Positions 1-14,164 of a stretch of DNA of 64,000 nucleotides are shown one piece after another; positions within the stretch are counted from its first letter, which is position 1; every line of letters begins with the position of its first letter. The position numbers and the translations under genes are program-made. The stretch is from Haliclystus octoradiatus (taxonomy: Eukaryota > Cnidaria > Staurozoa > Stauromedusae > Haliclystidae): positions 28,036,561 through 28,100,560 of the forward strand of contig OU744447.1 of assembly GCA_916610825.1 (NCBI GenBank), read 5' to 3'. The notes under the pieces are model-generated. The model had not been told where the DNA came from and did no database searches. It was given only the letters and a program-made list of their open reading frames with translations.

Positions 1-3000
1 TTGCTATAAAATTCTACACAAGAACATTGTAATTGTGACATCATAACTATATATAAACAATTAAATGCTTATAATCGTGTTTGTGACGTCACAGCTACTT
101 CAAAACAGTTTTATGCTTAGATTGCAAATCTATTTATATCGAATCGTTTTATAACTAGAATATTCAGATTCAAAATAAAATTCTACACAAGAGAAATTTA
201 TTTGTGACGTCATACCTACTTCAGAAATGAGTAATTGCTTATATTGCTAACCTATTTTTAAAGAATCGTTTAATAATTTGGATATTCAGATTTTCCATAA
301 AATTTTACAAAAGAGCATTTTATTTGTGACGTCATACCTACTTCAGAAATGGTTAACTACTTATATTGCTAGTTATGGTTATCCGATTAATTTGAAACAA
401 AGATATTCGGAATTGCTATAAAATTCTACACAAAACATTGTAATTGTGACATCATAACTATATATAAACAATTAAATGCTTATAATCGTGTTTGTGACGT
501 CACAGCTACTTCAAAACAGTTTTATGCTTCGATTGCAAATCTATTTATATCGAATCGTTTTATAACTAGAATATTCAGATTCAAAATAAAATTCTACACA
601 AGAGAAATTTATTTGTGACGTCATACCTACTTCAGAAATGAGTAATTGCTTATATTGCTAACCTATTTTTAAAGAATCGTTTAATAATTTGGATATTCAG
701 ATTTTCCATAAAATTTTACAAAAGAGCATTTTATTTGTGACGTCATACCTACTTCAGAAATGGTTAACTACTTATATTGCTAGTTATGGTTATCCGATTA
801 ATTTGAAACAAAGATATTCGGAATTGCTATAAAATTCTACACAAGAACATTGTAATTGTGACATCATAACTATATATAAACAATTAAATGCTTATAATCG
901 TGTTTGTGACGTCATAGCTACTTTAAAATAGTTTTATGCTTAGATTGCAAATCTATTTATATCGAATCGTTATATAACTAGAATATTCAGATTCAAAAAT
1001 TCTACACAAGAGAAATTTATTTGTGACGTCATACCTACTTCAGAAATGAGTAATTGCTAATATTGCTAACCTATTTTTAAACAATCGTTTAATAATTTGG
1101 ATATTCAGATTTGCCATAAAATTTTACAAAAGAGCATTCTATTTGTGACGTCATACCTACTTCAGAAATGGTTAATTACTTATATTGTTAGTTATGGTTA
1201 TCTGATTAATTTGAAACAAAGATATTCGGAATCGCTATAAAATTCTACACAAAAACATTGTAATTGGACATCATAACTATATATAAACAATTAAATGCTT
1301 ATAATCGCGTTTGTGACGTCATAGCTACTTTAAAACAGTTTTATGCTTAGGTTGCAAATCTATTTATATCGAATCGTTTTATAACTAGAATATTCAGATT
1401 CAAAATAAAATCCTACACAAGAGAAATTTATTTGTGACGTCATACCTACTTCAGAAATGAGTAATTGCTAATATTGCTAACCAATTTTTAAAGAATCGTT
1501 TAATAATTTGGATATTCAGATTTGCCATAAAATTTTACGAAAGAGCATTTTATTTGTGACGTCATACCTACTTCAGAAATGGTAAATTACTTATATTGTT
1601 AGTTATGGTTATTTGATTAATTTGAAGCAAAGATATTCGGAATTGCTATAAAATTCTACACAAAAACATTGTAATTGTGACATCATAACTATATATTAAC
1701 AATTAAATGCTTATAATCGTGTTTGTGACGTCATAGCTACTTCAAAACAGTTTTATGCTTAGATTGCAAATCTATTTATATCGAATCGTTTTATAACTAG
1801 AATATTCAGATTCAAAATAAAATTCTACACAAGAGAAATTTATTTGTGACGTCATACCTACTTCAGAAATGAGTAATTGCTTATATTGCTAACCTATTTT
1901 TAAAGAATCGTTTAATAATTTGGATATTCAGATTTTCCATAAAATTTTACAAAAGAGCATTTTATTTGTGACGTCATACCTACTTCAGAAATGGTTAACT
2001 ACTTATATTGCTAGTTATGGTTATCCGATTAATTTGAAACAAAGATATTCGGAATTGCTATAAAATTCTACACAAGAACATTGTAATTGTGACATCATAA
2101 CTATATATAAACAATTAAATGCTTATAATCTTGTTTGTGACGTCACAGCTACTTCAAAACAGTTTTATGCTTAGATTGCAAATCTATTTATATCGAATCG
2201 TTTTATAACTAGAATATTCAGATTCAAAATAAAATTCTACACAAGAGAAATTTATTTGTGACGTCATACCTACTTCAGAAATGAGTAATTGCTTATATTG
2301 CTAACCTATTTTTAAAGAATCGTTTAATAATTTGGATATTCAGATTTTCCATAAAATTTTACAAAAGAGCATTTTATTTGTGACGTCATACCTACTTCAG
2401 AAATGGTTAACTACTTATATTGCTAGTTATGGTTATACGATTAATTTGAAACAAAGATATTCGGAATTGCTATAAAATTCTACACAAGAACATTGTAATT
2501 GGACATCATAACTATATATAAACAATTAAATGCTTATAATCGCGTTTGTGACGTCATAGCTACTTTAAAACAGTTTTATGCTTAGGTTGCAAATCTATTT
2601 ATATCGAATCGTTTTATAACTAGAATATTCAGATTCAAAATAAAATCCTACACAAGAGAAATTTATTTGTGACGTCATACCTACTTCAGAAATGAGTAAT
2701 TGCTAATATTGCTAACCAATTTTTAAAGAATCGTTTAATAATTTGGATATTCAGATTTGCCATAAAATTTTACGAAAGAGCATTTTATTTGTGACGTCAT
2801 ACCTACTTCAGAAATGGTAAATTACTTATATTGTTAGTTATGGTTATTTGATTAATTTGAAGCAAAGATATTCGGAATTGCTATAAAATTCTACACAAAA
2901 ACATTGTAATTGTGACATCATAACTATATATTAACAATTAAATGCTTATAATCGTGTTTGTGACGTCATAGCTACTTCAAAACAGTTTTATGCTTAGATT

Positions 3001-6000
3001 GCAAATCTATTTATATCGAATCGTTATATAACTAGAATATTCAGATTCAAAAATTCTACACAAGAGAAATTTATTTGTGACGTCATACCTACTTCAGAAA
3101 TGAGTAATTGCTAATATTGCTAACCTATTTTTAAACAATCGTTTAATAATTTGGATATTCAGATTTGCCATAAAATTTTACAAAAGAGCATTCTATTTGT
3201 GACGTCATACCTACTTCAGAAATGGTTAATTACTTATATTGTTAGTTATGGTTATTTGATTAATTTGAAGCAAAGATATTCGGAATTGCTATAAAATTCT
3301 ACACAAAAACATTGTAATTGTGACATCATAACTATATATAAACAATTAAATGCTTATAATCGTGTTTGTGACGTCATAGCTACTTCAAAACATTTTTGTG
3401 CTTAGATTGCAAATCTATTTATATCGAATCATTTTATAACTAGAATATTCAGATTCAAAATAAAATTCTACAAAAGAGAAATTTATTTGTGACGTCATAC
3501 CTACTTCAGAAATGAGTAATTGCTAATATTGCTAACCTATTTTTAAAGAATCGTTTAATAATTTGGATATTCAGATTTGCCATAAAATTTTACAAAAGAG
3601 CATTTTATTTGTGACGTCATACCTACTTCAGAAATGGTTAATTACTTATATTGCTAGTTATGGTTATCCGATTAATTTGAAACAAAGATATTCGGAATTG
3701 CTATAAAATTCTACACAAGAACATTGTAATTGTGACATCATAACTATATATAAACAATTAAATGCTTATAATCGTGTTTGTGACGTCATAGCTACTTCAA
3801 AACAGTTTTATGCTTAGATTGCAAATCTATTTATATCGAATCGTTTTATAACTAGAATATTCAGATTCAAATTACAATTCTACACAAGAGAAATTTATTT
3901 GTGACGTCATACCTACTTCAGAAATGAGTAATTGCTTATATTGCTAACCTATTTTTAAAGAATCGTTTAATAATTTGGATATTCAGATTTGCCATAAAAT
4001 TTTACAAAAGAGCATTTTATTTGTGACGTCATACCTACTTCAGAAATGGTTAACTACTTATATTGCTAGTTATGGTTATCCGATTAATTTGAAACAAAGA
4101 TATTCGGAATCGCTATAAAATTCTACACAAGAACATTGTAATTGTGACATCATAACTATATATAAACAATTAAATGCTTATAATCGTGTTTGTGACGTCA
4201 CAGCTACTTCAAAACAGTTTTATGCTTAGATTGCAAATCTATTTATATCGAATCGTTTTATAACTAGAATATTCAGATTCAAAATAAAATTCTACACAAG
4301 AGAAATTTATTTGTGACGTCATACCTACTTCAGAAATGAGTAATTGCTTATATTGCTAACCTATTTTTAAAGAATCGTTTAATAATTTGGATATTCAGAT
4401 TTGCCATAAAATTTTACAAAAGAGCATTTTATTTGTGACGTCATACCTACTTCAGAAATGGTTAACTACTTATATTGCTAGTTATGGTTATCCGATTAAT
4501 TTGAAACAAAGATATTCGGAATCGCTATAAAATTCTACACAAGAACATTGTAATTGTGACATCATAACTATATATAAACAATTAAATGCTTATAATCGTG
4601 TTTGTGACGTCATAGCTACTTTAAAACAGTTTTATGCTTAGATTGCAAATCTATTTATATCGAATCGTTATATAACTAGAATATTCAGATTCAAAAATTC
4701 TACACAAGAGAAATTTATTTGTGACGTCATACCTACTTCAGAAATGAGTAATTGCTAATATTGCTAACCTATTTTTAAACAATCGTTTAATAATTTGGAT
4801 ATTCAGATTTGCCATAAAATTTTACAAAAGAGCATTCTATTTGTGACGTCATACCTACTTCAGAAATGGTTAATTACTTATATTGTTAGTTATGGTTATC
4901 TGATTAATTTGAAACAAAGATATTCGGAATTGCTATAAAATTCTACACAACAACATTGTAATTGTGACATCATAACTATATATAAACAATTAAATGCTTA
5001 TAATCGCGTTTGTGACGTCATAGCTACTTTAAAACAGTTTTATGCTTAGGTTGCAAATCTATTTATATCGAATCGTTTTATAACTAGAATATTCAGATTC
5101 AAAATAAAATCCTACACAAGAGAAATTTATTTGTGACGTCATACCTACTTCAGAAATGAGTAATTGCTAATATTGCTAACAAATTTTTAAAGAATCGTTT
5201 AATAATTTGGATATTCAGATTTGCCATAAAATTTTACGAAAGAGCATTTTATTTGTGACGTCATACCTACTTCAGAAATGGTTAATTACTTATATTGTTA
5301 GTTATGGTTATTTGATTAATTTGAAGCAAAGATATTCGGAATTGCTATAAAATTCTACACAAAAACATTGTAATTGTGACATCATAACTATATATAAACA
5401 ATTAAATGCTTATAATCGTGTTTGTGACGTCATAGCTACTTCAAAACAGTTTTATGCTTAGATTGCAAATCTATTTATATCGAATCGTTATATAACTAGA
5501 ATATTCAGATTCAAAAATTCTACACAAGAGAAATTTATTTGTGACGTCATACCTACTTCAGAAATGAGTAATTGCTAATATTGCTAACCTATTTTTAAAC
5601 AATCGTTTAATAATTTGGATATTCAGATTTGCCATAAAATTTTACAAAAGAGCATTCTATTTGTGACGTCATACCTACTTCAGAAATGGTTAATTACTTA
5701 TATTGTTAGTTATGGTTATCTGATTAATTTGAAACAAAGATATTCGGAATCGCTATAAAATTCTACACAACAACATTGTAATTGTGACATCATAACTATA
5801 TATAAACAATTAAATGCTTATAATCGCGTTTGTGACGTCATAGCTACTTTAAAACAGTTTTATGGTTAGGTTGCAAATCTATTTATATCGAATCGTTTTA
5901 TAACTAGAATATTCAGATTCAAAATAAAATCCTACACAAGAGAAATTTATTTGTGACGTCATACCTACTTCAGAAATGAGTAATTGCTAATATTGCTAAC

Positions 6001-6987
6001 AAATTTTTAAAGAATCGTTTAATAATTTGGATATTCAGATTTGCCATAAAATTTTACGAAAGAGCATTTTATTTGTGACGTCATACCTACTTCAGAAATG
6101 GTTAATTACTTATATTGTTAGTTATGCTTATTTGATTAATTTGAAGCAAAGATATTCGGAATTGCTATAAAATTCTACACAAAAACATTGTAATTGTGAC
6201 ATCATAACTATATATAAACAATTAAATGCTTATAATCGTGTTTGTGACGTCATAGCTACTTCAAAACAGTTTTATGCTTAGATTGCAAATCTATTTATAT
6301 CGAATCGTTTTATAACTAGAATATTCAGATTCAAAATAAAATTCTACAAAAGAGAAATTTATTTGTGACGTCATACCTACTTCAGAAATGAGTAATTGCT
6401 AATATTGCTAACCTATTTTTAAAGAATCGTTTAATAATTTGGATATTCAGATTTGCCATAAAATTTTACAAAAGAGCATTTTATTTGTGACGTCATACCT
6501 ACTTCAGAAATGGTTAATTACTTATATTGCTAGTTATGGTTATCCGATTAATTTGAAACAAAGATATTCGGAATCGCTATAAAATTCTACACAAGAACAT
6601 TGTAATTGTGACATCATAATTATATATAAACAATTAAATGCTTATAATCGTGTTTGTGACGTCATAGCTACTTCAAAACAGTTTTATGCTTAGATTGCAA
6701 ATCTATTTATATCGAATCGTTTTATAACTAGAATATTCAGATTCAAATTACAATTCTACACAAGAGAAATTTATTTGTGACGTCATACCTACTTCAGAAA
6801 TGAGTAATTGCTTATATTGCTAACCTATTTTTAAAGAATCGTTTAATAATTTGGATATTCAGATTTGCCATAAAATTTTACAAAAGAGCATTTTATTTGT
6901 GACGTCATACCTACTTCAGAAATGGTTAACTACTTATATTGCTAGTTATGGTTATCCGATTAATTTGAAACAAAAATATTCGGAATC
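1..6987. repeat. Satellite array type A: 17 tandem ~411-bp higher-order repeats
   Basis: A landmark (GCTATAAAATTCTACAC) recurs at 3, 415, 826, 1234, 1645, 2057, 2469, 2880, 3288, 3700, 4112, 4524, 4932, 5344, 5752, 6164, 6575 and 6988, giving unit lengths of 408-413 bp. Inside a unit, TTGTGAC starts a monomer at 81, 202, 324 and 444, with the next unit at 492. The structure is therefore three monomers of about 120-122 bp plus one short 48-bp monomer. The full monomers carry TGACGTCA; the short one carries TGACATCA and, in this type, a TATATAAA. The 408-bp units share a 4-bp loss in the run after CAGATTCAAAA. Variant units recur at multiples of the HOR, for example the TTAGGTTGC variant about 1235 bp apart near 1350 and 2585, so blocks of units were duplicated. 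No coding potential is visible. Confidence 0.95.
84..91. promoter_or_regulatory. Example of the CRE palindrome TGACGTCA found in each full satellite monomer
   Basis: The octamer TGACGTCA, the consensus core bound by CREB/ATF-family bZIP proteins, occurs here and again at 205-212 and 327-334, then in the same monomer phase through the window. It is usually embedded in TTGTGACGTCATA. Whether any protein binds it in this array is not known from sequence. Confidence 0.6.
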
Positions 6988-9900
6988 GCTATAAAGTTCT
7001 ACACAAGAACATTGTAATTGTGACATCATAACTATATACTAAACAATTAAATGCTTATAATCGTGTTTGTGACGTCATAGCTACTTTAAAACAGTTTTAT
7101 GCTTAGATTGCAAATCTATTTATATCGAATCGTTTTATAACTAGAATATTCAGATTCAAAATAAAATTCTACACAACAGAATTTTATTTGTGACTTCAAA
7201 CCTATTTCAGAAATGAGTAATTGCTTATATTGCTAGTTATTGTTATCCGATTAATTTGAATCAAAGATAATCGGAATCGCTATAAAATTCTACACAAGAA
7301 CATTGTAATTGTGACATCATAACTATATACTAAACAATTAAATGCTTATAATCGTGTTTGTGACGTCATAGCTACTTTAAAACAGTTTTATGCTTAGATT
7401 GCAAATCTATTTATATCGAATCGTTTTATAACTAGAATATTCAGATTCAAAATAAAATTCTACACAACAGAATTTTATTTGTGACTTCAAACCTATTTCA
7501 GAAATGAGTAATTGCTTATATTGCTAACCTATTTTTAAAGAATCGTTTTATAATTTGAATATTCAGATTCGCCATAAAATTTTACAAAAGAGCATTTTAT
7601 TTGTGACGTCATACCTTCTTCAGAAATGAGTAATTGCTTATATTGCTAGTTATAGTTATCCGATTAATTTCAAACTAGTGTATACGGAATAGCTATAAAA
7701 TTCTACACAAGAACATTGTAATTGTAACATCAAAACTATATTCTAAACAATTAATTGCTTATAATCGTGTTTGTGACGTCATATATACTTTAAACAGTTT
7801 TATGCTTAGATTGCAAATCTACTTATATCGAATCGTTTTATAACTAGAATATTCAGATTCAAAATAAAATTCTACACAAGAGAATTCTATTTGTGACGTC
7901 ATACCTATTTCAGAAATGAGTAATTGCTTATATTGCTAACCTATTTTTAAAGAATCGTTTTATAATTTGAATATTCAGATTCGCCATATAATTTTCCAAA
8001 AGCATTTTATTCGTGACGTCATACCTCCTTCAGAAATGAGTAATTGCTTATATTGCTAATTATAGTTATCCGATTAATTTCAAACTAGTGTATACGGAAT
8101 CGCTATAAAATTCTACACAAGAACATTGTAATTGTCACATCATAACTATAATCTAAATAGTTGAATGCGTATAATTGTGTTTGTGACGACATAGCTACTT
8201 TAAAACAGTTCGATGCTTTGATTGCAAATCTATTTATATCGATTCGTTTCATAACTACAATATTCAGATTCAAACTGTAATTCTACACAAGAGCATTTTA
8301 TTTGTGACGTCATACCTACTTCAGAAATGGTTAATTGCTTATATTGCTAGTTATTGCTATATGATTAATTTCAAACGAAGATATTCAGAATTGCCAGAAA
8401 ATTCTACACATGAACGTTGTCATTGTGACCTCATACTATAATCGAAACAGTTAAATGCTTATAACTGTGTCTGTGACGTCATAGCTACTTTAAAACAGTT
8501 TGATGCTGATATTGCTAACTTACTTATATAGAATCGTATCATAACTAGAATATTCAGATTCAAACTAATTTTCTAAACAATAGCATTTTATTTGTGACGT
8601 CATCCCTACTACAGAAATGAGTAATTGCTTATATTGCTAGTTATTGTTATCCGATTAATTTGAATCAAAGATAATCGGAATCGCTATAAAATTCTACACA
8701 AGAACATTGTAATTGTGACATCATAACTATATACTAAACAATTAAATGCTTATAATCGTGTTTGTGACGTCATAGCTACTTTAAAACAGTTTTATTCTTA
8801 GATTGCAAATCTATTTATATCGAATCGTTTTATAACTAGAATATTCAGATTCAAAATAAAATTCTACACAACAGAATTTTATTTGTGACTTCAAACCTAT
8901 TTCAGAAATGAGTAATTGCTTATATTGCTAACCTATTTTTAAAGAATCGTTTTATAATTTGAATATTCAGATTCGCCATAAAATTTTACAAAAGAGCATT
9001 TTATTTGTGACGTCATACCTTCTTCAGAAATGAGTAATTGCTTATATTGCTAGTTATAGTTATCCGATTAATTTCAAACTAGTGTATACGGAATCTCTAT
9101 AAAATTCTACACAAGAACATTGTAATTGTAACATGATAACTATATTCTAAACAATTAATTGCTTATAATCGTGTTTGTGACGTCATATATACTTTAAACA
9201 GTTTTATGCTTAGATTTCAAATCTATTTATATCGAATAGTTTTATAACTAGGATATTCAGATTCAAAATAAAATTCTACACAAGCGAATATTATTTGTGA
9301 CATCATACCTACTTCAGAAATGAGTAATTGCTTATATTGCTAGTTATAGTTATCCGATTAATTTCAAACTAGTGTATACGGAATCGCTATAAAATTCTAC
9401 ACAAGAACATTGTAATTGTAACATCATAACTATATTCTAAACAATTAATTGCTTATAATCGTGTTTGTGACGTCATATATACTTTAAACAGTTTTATGCT
9501 TAGATTGCAAATCTACTTATATCGAATCGTTTTATAACTAAAATATTCAGATTCAAAATAAAATTCTACACAAGAGAATTCTATTTGTGACGTCATACCT
9601 ATTTCAGAAATGAGTAATTGCTTATATTGCTAACCTATTTTTAAAGAATCGTTTTATAATTTGAATATTCAGATTCGCCATAAAATTTTCCAAAAGCATT
9701 TTATTTGTGACGTCATACCTCCTTCAGAAATGAGTAATTGCTTATATTGCTAGTTATAGTTATCCGATTAATTTCAAACTAGTGTATACGGAATCGCTAT
9801 AAAATTCTACACAAGAACATTGTAATTGTGACATCATAACTATAATCTAAATAGTTGAATGCGTATAATTGTGTTTGTGACGACATAGCTACTTTAAAAC

Positions 9901-12900
9901 AGTTCGATGCTTTGATTGCAAATCTATTTATATCGATTCGTTTCATAACTACAATATTCAGATTCAAACTGTAATTCTACACAAGAGCATTTTATTTGTG
10001 ACGTCATACCTACTTCAGAAATGGTTAATTGCTTATATTGCTAGTTATTGTTATATGAATAATTTCAAACGAAGATATTCAGAATTGCCAGAAAATTCTA
10101 CACATGAACGTTGTCATTGTGACCTCATACTATAATCGAAACAGTTAAATGCTTATAACTGTGTCTGTGACGTCATAGCTACTTTAAAACAGTTTGATGC
10201 TGATATTGCTAACCTACTTATATAGAATCGTTTCATAACTAGAATATTCAGATTCAAACTAATTTTCTAAACAATAGCATTTTATTTGTGACGTCATACC
10301 TACTACAGAAATGAGTAATTGCTTATATTGCTAGTTATTGTTATCCGATTAATTTGAATCAAAGATAATCGGATTCGCTATAAAATTCTACACAAGAACA
10401 TTGTAATTGTGACATCATAACTATATACTAAACAATTAAATGCTTATAATCGTGTTTGTGACGTCATAGCTACTTTAAAACATTTTTATTCTTAGATTGC
10501 AAATCTATTTATATCGAATCGTTTTATAACTGGAATATTCAGATTCAAAATAAAATTCTACACAACAGAATTTTATTTGTGACTTCAAACCTATTTCAGA
10601 AAAGAGTAATTGCTTATATTGCTAACCTATTTTTAAAGAATCGTTTTATAATTTGAATATTCAGATTCGCCATAAAATTTTACAAAAGAGCATTTTATTT
10701 GTGACGTCATACCTTCTTCAGAAATGAGTAATTGCTTATATTGCTAGTTATAGTTATCCGATTAATTTCAAACTAGTGTATACGGAATCGCTATAAAATT
10801 CTACACAAGAACATTGTAATTGTAACATCATAACTATATTCTAAACAATTAATTGCTTATAATCGTGTTTGTGATGTCATATATACTTTAAACAGTTTTA
10901 TGCTTAGATTGCAAATCTACTTATATCGAATCGTTTTATAACTAGAATATTCAGATTCAAAATAAAATTCTACACAAGAGAATTCTATTTGTGACGTCAT
11001 ACCTATTTCAGAAATGAGTAATTGCTTATATTGCTAACCTATTTTTAAAGAATCGTTTTATAATTTGAATATTCAGATTCGCCATAAAATTTTCCAAAAG
11101 CATTTTATTTGTGACGTCATACCTCCTTCAGAAATGAGTAATTGCTTATATTGCTAGTTATAGTTATCCGATTAATTTCAAACTAGTGTATACGGAATCG
11201 CTATAAAATTCTACACAAGAACATTGTAATTGTGACATCATAACTATAATCTAAATAGTTGAATGCGTATAATTGTGTTTGTGACGACATAGCTACTTTA
11301 AAACAGTTCGATGCTTTGATTGCAAATCTATTTATATCGATTCGTTTCATAACTACAATATTCAGATTCAAACTGTAATTCTACACAAGAGCATTTTATT
11401 TGTGACGTCATACCTACTTCAGAAATGGTTAATTGCTTATATTGCTAGTTATTGTTATATGAATAATTTCAAACGAAGATATTCAGAATTGCCAGAAAAT
11501 TCTACACATGAACGTTGTCATTGTGACCTCATACTATAATCGAAACAGTTAAATGCTTATAACTGTGTCTGTGACGTCATAGCTACTTTAAAACAGTTTG
11601 ATGCTGATATTGCTAACCTACTTATATAGAATCGTTTCATAACTAGAATATTCAGATTCAAACTAATTTTCTAAACAATAGCATTTTATTTGTGACGTCA
11701 TACCTACTACAGAAATGAGTAATTGCTTATATTGCTAGTTATTGTTATCCGATTAATTTGAATCAAAGATAATCGGATTCGCTATAAAATTCTACACAAG
11801 AACATTGTAATTGTGACATCATAACTATATACTAAACAATTAAATGCTTATAATCGTGTTTGTGACGTCATAGCTACTTTAAAACATTTTTATTCTTAGA
11901 TTGCAAATCTATTTATATCGAATCGTTTTATAACTGGAATATTCAGATTCAAAATAAAATTCTACACAACAGAATTTTATTTGTGACTTCAAACCTATTT
12001 CAGAAAAGAGTAATTGCTTATATTGCTAACCTATTTTTAAAGAATCGTTTTATAATTTGAATATTCAGATTCGCCATAAAATTTTACAAAAGAGCATTTT
12101 ATTTGTGACGTCATACCTTCTTCAGAAATGAGTAATTGCTTATATTGCTAGTTATAGTTATCCGATTAATTTCAAACTAGTGTATACGGAATCGCTATAA
12201 AATTCTACACAAGAACATTGTAATTGTAACATCATAACTATATTCTAAACAATTAATTGCTTATAATCGTGTTTGTGATGTCATATATACTTTAAACAGT
12301 TTTATGCTTAGATTGCAAATCTACTTATATCGAATCGTTTTATAACTAGAATATTCAGATTCAAAATAAAATTAAAAAACAAGAGAATTCTATTTGTGAC
12401 GTCATACCTATTTCAGAAATGAGTAATTGCTTATATTGCTAACCTATTTTTAAAGAATCGTTTTATAATTTGAATATTCAGATTCGCCATAAAATTTTCC
12501 AAAAGCATTTTATTTGTGACGTCATACCTCCTTCAGAAATGAGTAATTGCTTATATTGCTAGTTATAGTTATCCGATTAATTTCAAACTAGTGTATACGG
12601 AATCGCTATAAAATTCTACACAAGAAAACTGTAATTGTGACATCATAACTATAATCTAAATAGTTGAATGCGTATAATTGTGTTTGTGACGACATAGCTA
12701 CTTTAAAACAGTTCAATGCTTTGATTTATTTATATCGAATCGATTCATACCTACAATATTCAGATTCAAACTAAAATTCTGAACAAGAGCATTTTATTTG
12801 TGACGTCATACCTACTTCAGAAATAGTTAATTACTTATATTGCTAGTTATGGTTATCCGATTAATTTGAAACAAAGATATTCAGAATTGCCAGAAAATTC

Positions 12901-13910
12901 TACACATGAACGTTGTCATTGTGACCTCATACTATAATCGAAACAGTTAAATGCTTATAACTGTGTCTGTGACGTCATAGCTACTTTAAAACAGTTTGAT
13001 GCTGATATTGCTAACTTACTTATATAGAATCGTTTCATAACTAGAATATTCAGATTCAAACTAATTTTCTAAACAATAGCATTTTATTTGTGACGTCATA
13101 CCTACTACAGAAATGAGTAATTGCTTATATTGCTAGTTATTGTTATCCGATTAATTTGAATCAAAGATAATCGGAATCGCTATAAAATTCTACACAAGAA
13201 CATTGTAATTGTGACATCATAACTATATACTAAACAATTAAATGCTTATAATCGTGTTTGTGACGTCATAGCTACTTTAAAACAGTTTTTTGCTTAGATT
13301 GCAAATCTATTTATATCGAATAGTTTTATAACTAGGATATTCAGATTCAAAATAAAATTCTACACAAGAGAATATTATTTGTGACATCATACCTACTTCA
13401 GAAATGAGTAATTGCTTATATTGCTAGTTATAGTTATCCGATTAATTTCAAACTAGTGTATACGGAATCGCTATAAAATTCTACACAAGAACATTGTAAT
13501 TGTAACATCATAACTATATTCTAAACAATTAATTGCTTATAATCGTGTTTGTGACGTCATATATACTTTAAACAGTTTTATGCTTAGATTGCAAATCTAC
13601 TTATATCGAATCGTTTTATAACTAGAATATTCAGATTCAAAATAAAATTCTACACAAGAGAATTCTATTTGTGACGTCATACCTATTTCAGAAATGAGTA
13701 ATTGCTTATATTGCTAGTTATAGTTATCCGATTAATTTCAAACTAGTGTATACGGAATCGCTATAAAATTCTACACAAGAACATTGTAATTGTGACATCA
13801 TAACTATAATCTAAATAGTTGAATGCGTATAATTGTATTTGTGACGACATAGCTACTTTAAAACAGTTCGATGCTTTGATTGCAAATCTATTTATATCGA
13901 TTCGTTTCAT
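6988..13910. repeat. Satellite array type B: ~290- and ~411-bp units, partly in a 1404-bp super-repeat
   Basis: From 6988 the regular 411-bp rhythm breaks: the first unit is only about 291 bp, having lost one ~121-bp monomer. The array then alternates shorter (288-293 bp) and longer (410-413 bp) units. Type B is marked by TATACGGAATCGC, TGTAACATCA, TGACTTCAAACC, TGACGACATAGC and TGACCTCATACT, which type A lacks. A diagnostic GGATTCGCTA at 10371 recurs at 11775, a 1404-bp offset, and the matching position at 13173 is 1398 bp further on. Sequence is tandemly repeated throughout and no gene is visible. Confidence 0.9.
10371..13172. repeat. Two tandem copies of the 1404-bp type-B super-repeat
   Basis: The variant GGATTCGCTA at 10371 and 11775 sets a 1404-bp period, made of about 290 + 412 + 411 + 290-bp sub-units. 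The second copy is 6 bp shorter. It carries private changes: AATTAAAAAACAAGAG near 12370, GTTCAATGCT at 12711 and a short deletion before TTTATATCG. These changes reappear elsewhere in the window and are useful for tracing exchanges. Confidence 0.8.
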
Positions 13911-14164
13911 ATAAATAGATTAACAATCTAAGCATAAAACTGTTTTAAAGTAGCTATGACGTCACAAACACGATTATAAGCATTTAATTGTTTAGTATAT
14001 AGTTATGATGTCACAATTACAATGTTCTTGTGTAGAGTTTTATAGCGATTCCGATTATCTTTGATTCAAATTAATCGGATAACAATAACTAGCAATATAA
14101 GCAATTACTCATTTCTGTAGTAGGTATGACGTCACAAATAAAATGCTATTGTTTAGAAAATTAG
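13911..14164 (-). repeat. 254-bp inverted satellite segment, copy 1
   Basis: Satellite polarity flips here. The segment is the reverse complement of type-B satellite such as 13061-13314, visible in reversed landmarks such as TATGACGTCACAAA. The left junction follows GATTCGTTTCAT and the right junction precedes TATTCAGATTCAAACTG. Compared with a copy lacking it (near 28140), about 8 bp (AACTACAA) are replaced by the 254-bp inverted segment, so it is an inverted insertion and not an in-place inversion. Confidence 0.9.

Noticed and set aside
1-6987. CRISPR-like regular repeats
   Set aside because: The stretches between the conserved TTGTGACGTCA motifs are themselves repeated each HOR, so there are no unique spacers; the unit is satellite DNA with eukaryotic LINEs nested in it.
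13911-14164. Simple in-place inversion
   Set aside because: The copy near 28140 shows only 8 bp at this position in the uninterrupted state, so 254 bp were added in inverted orientation and no existing segment was flipped.
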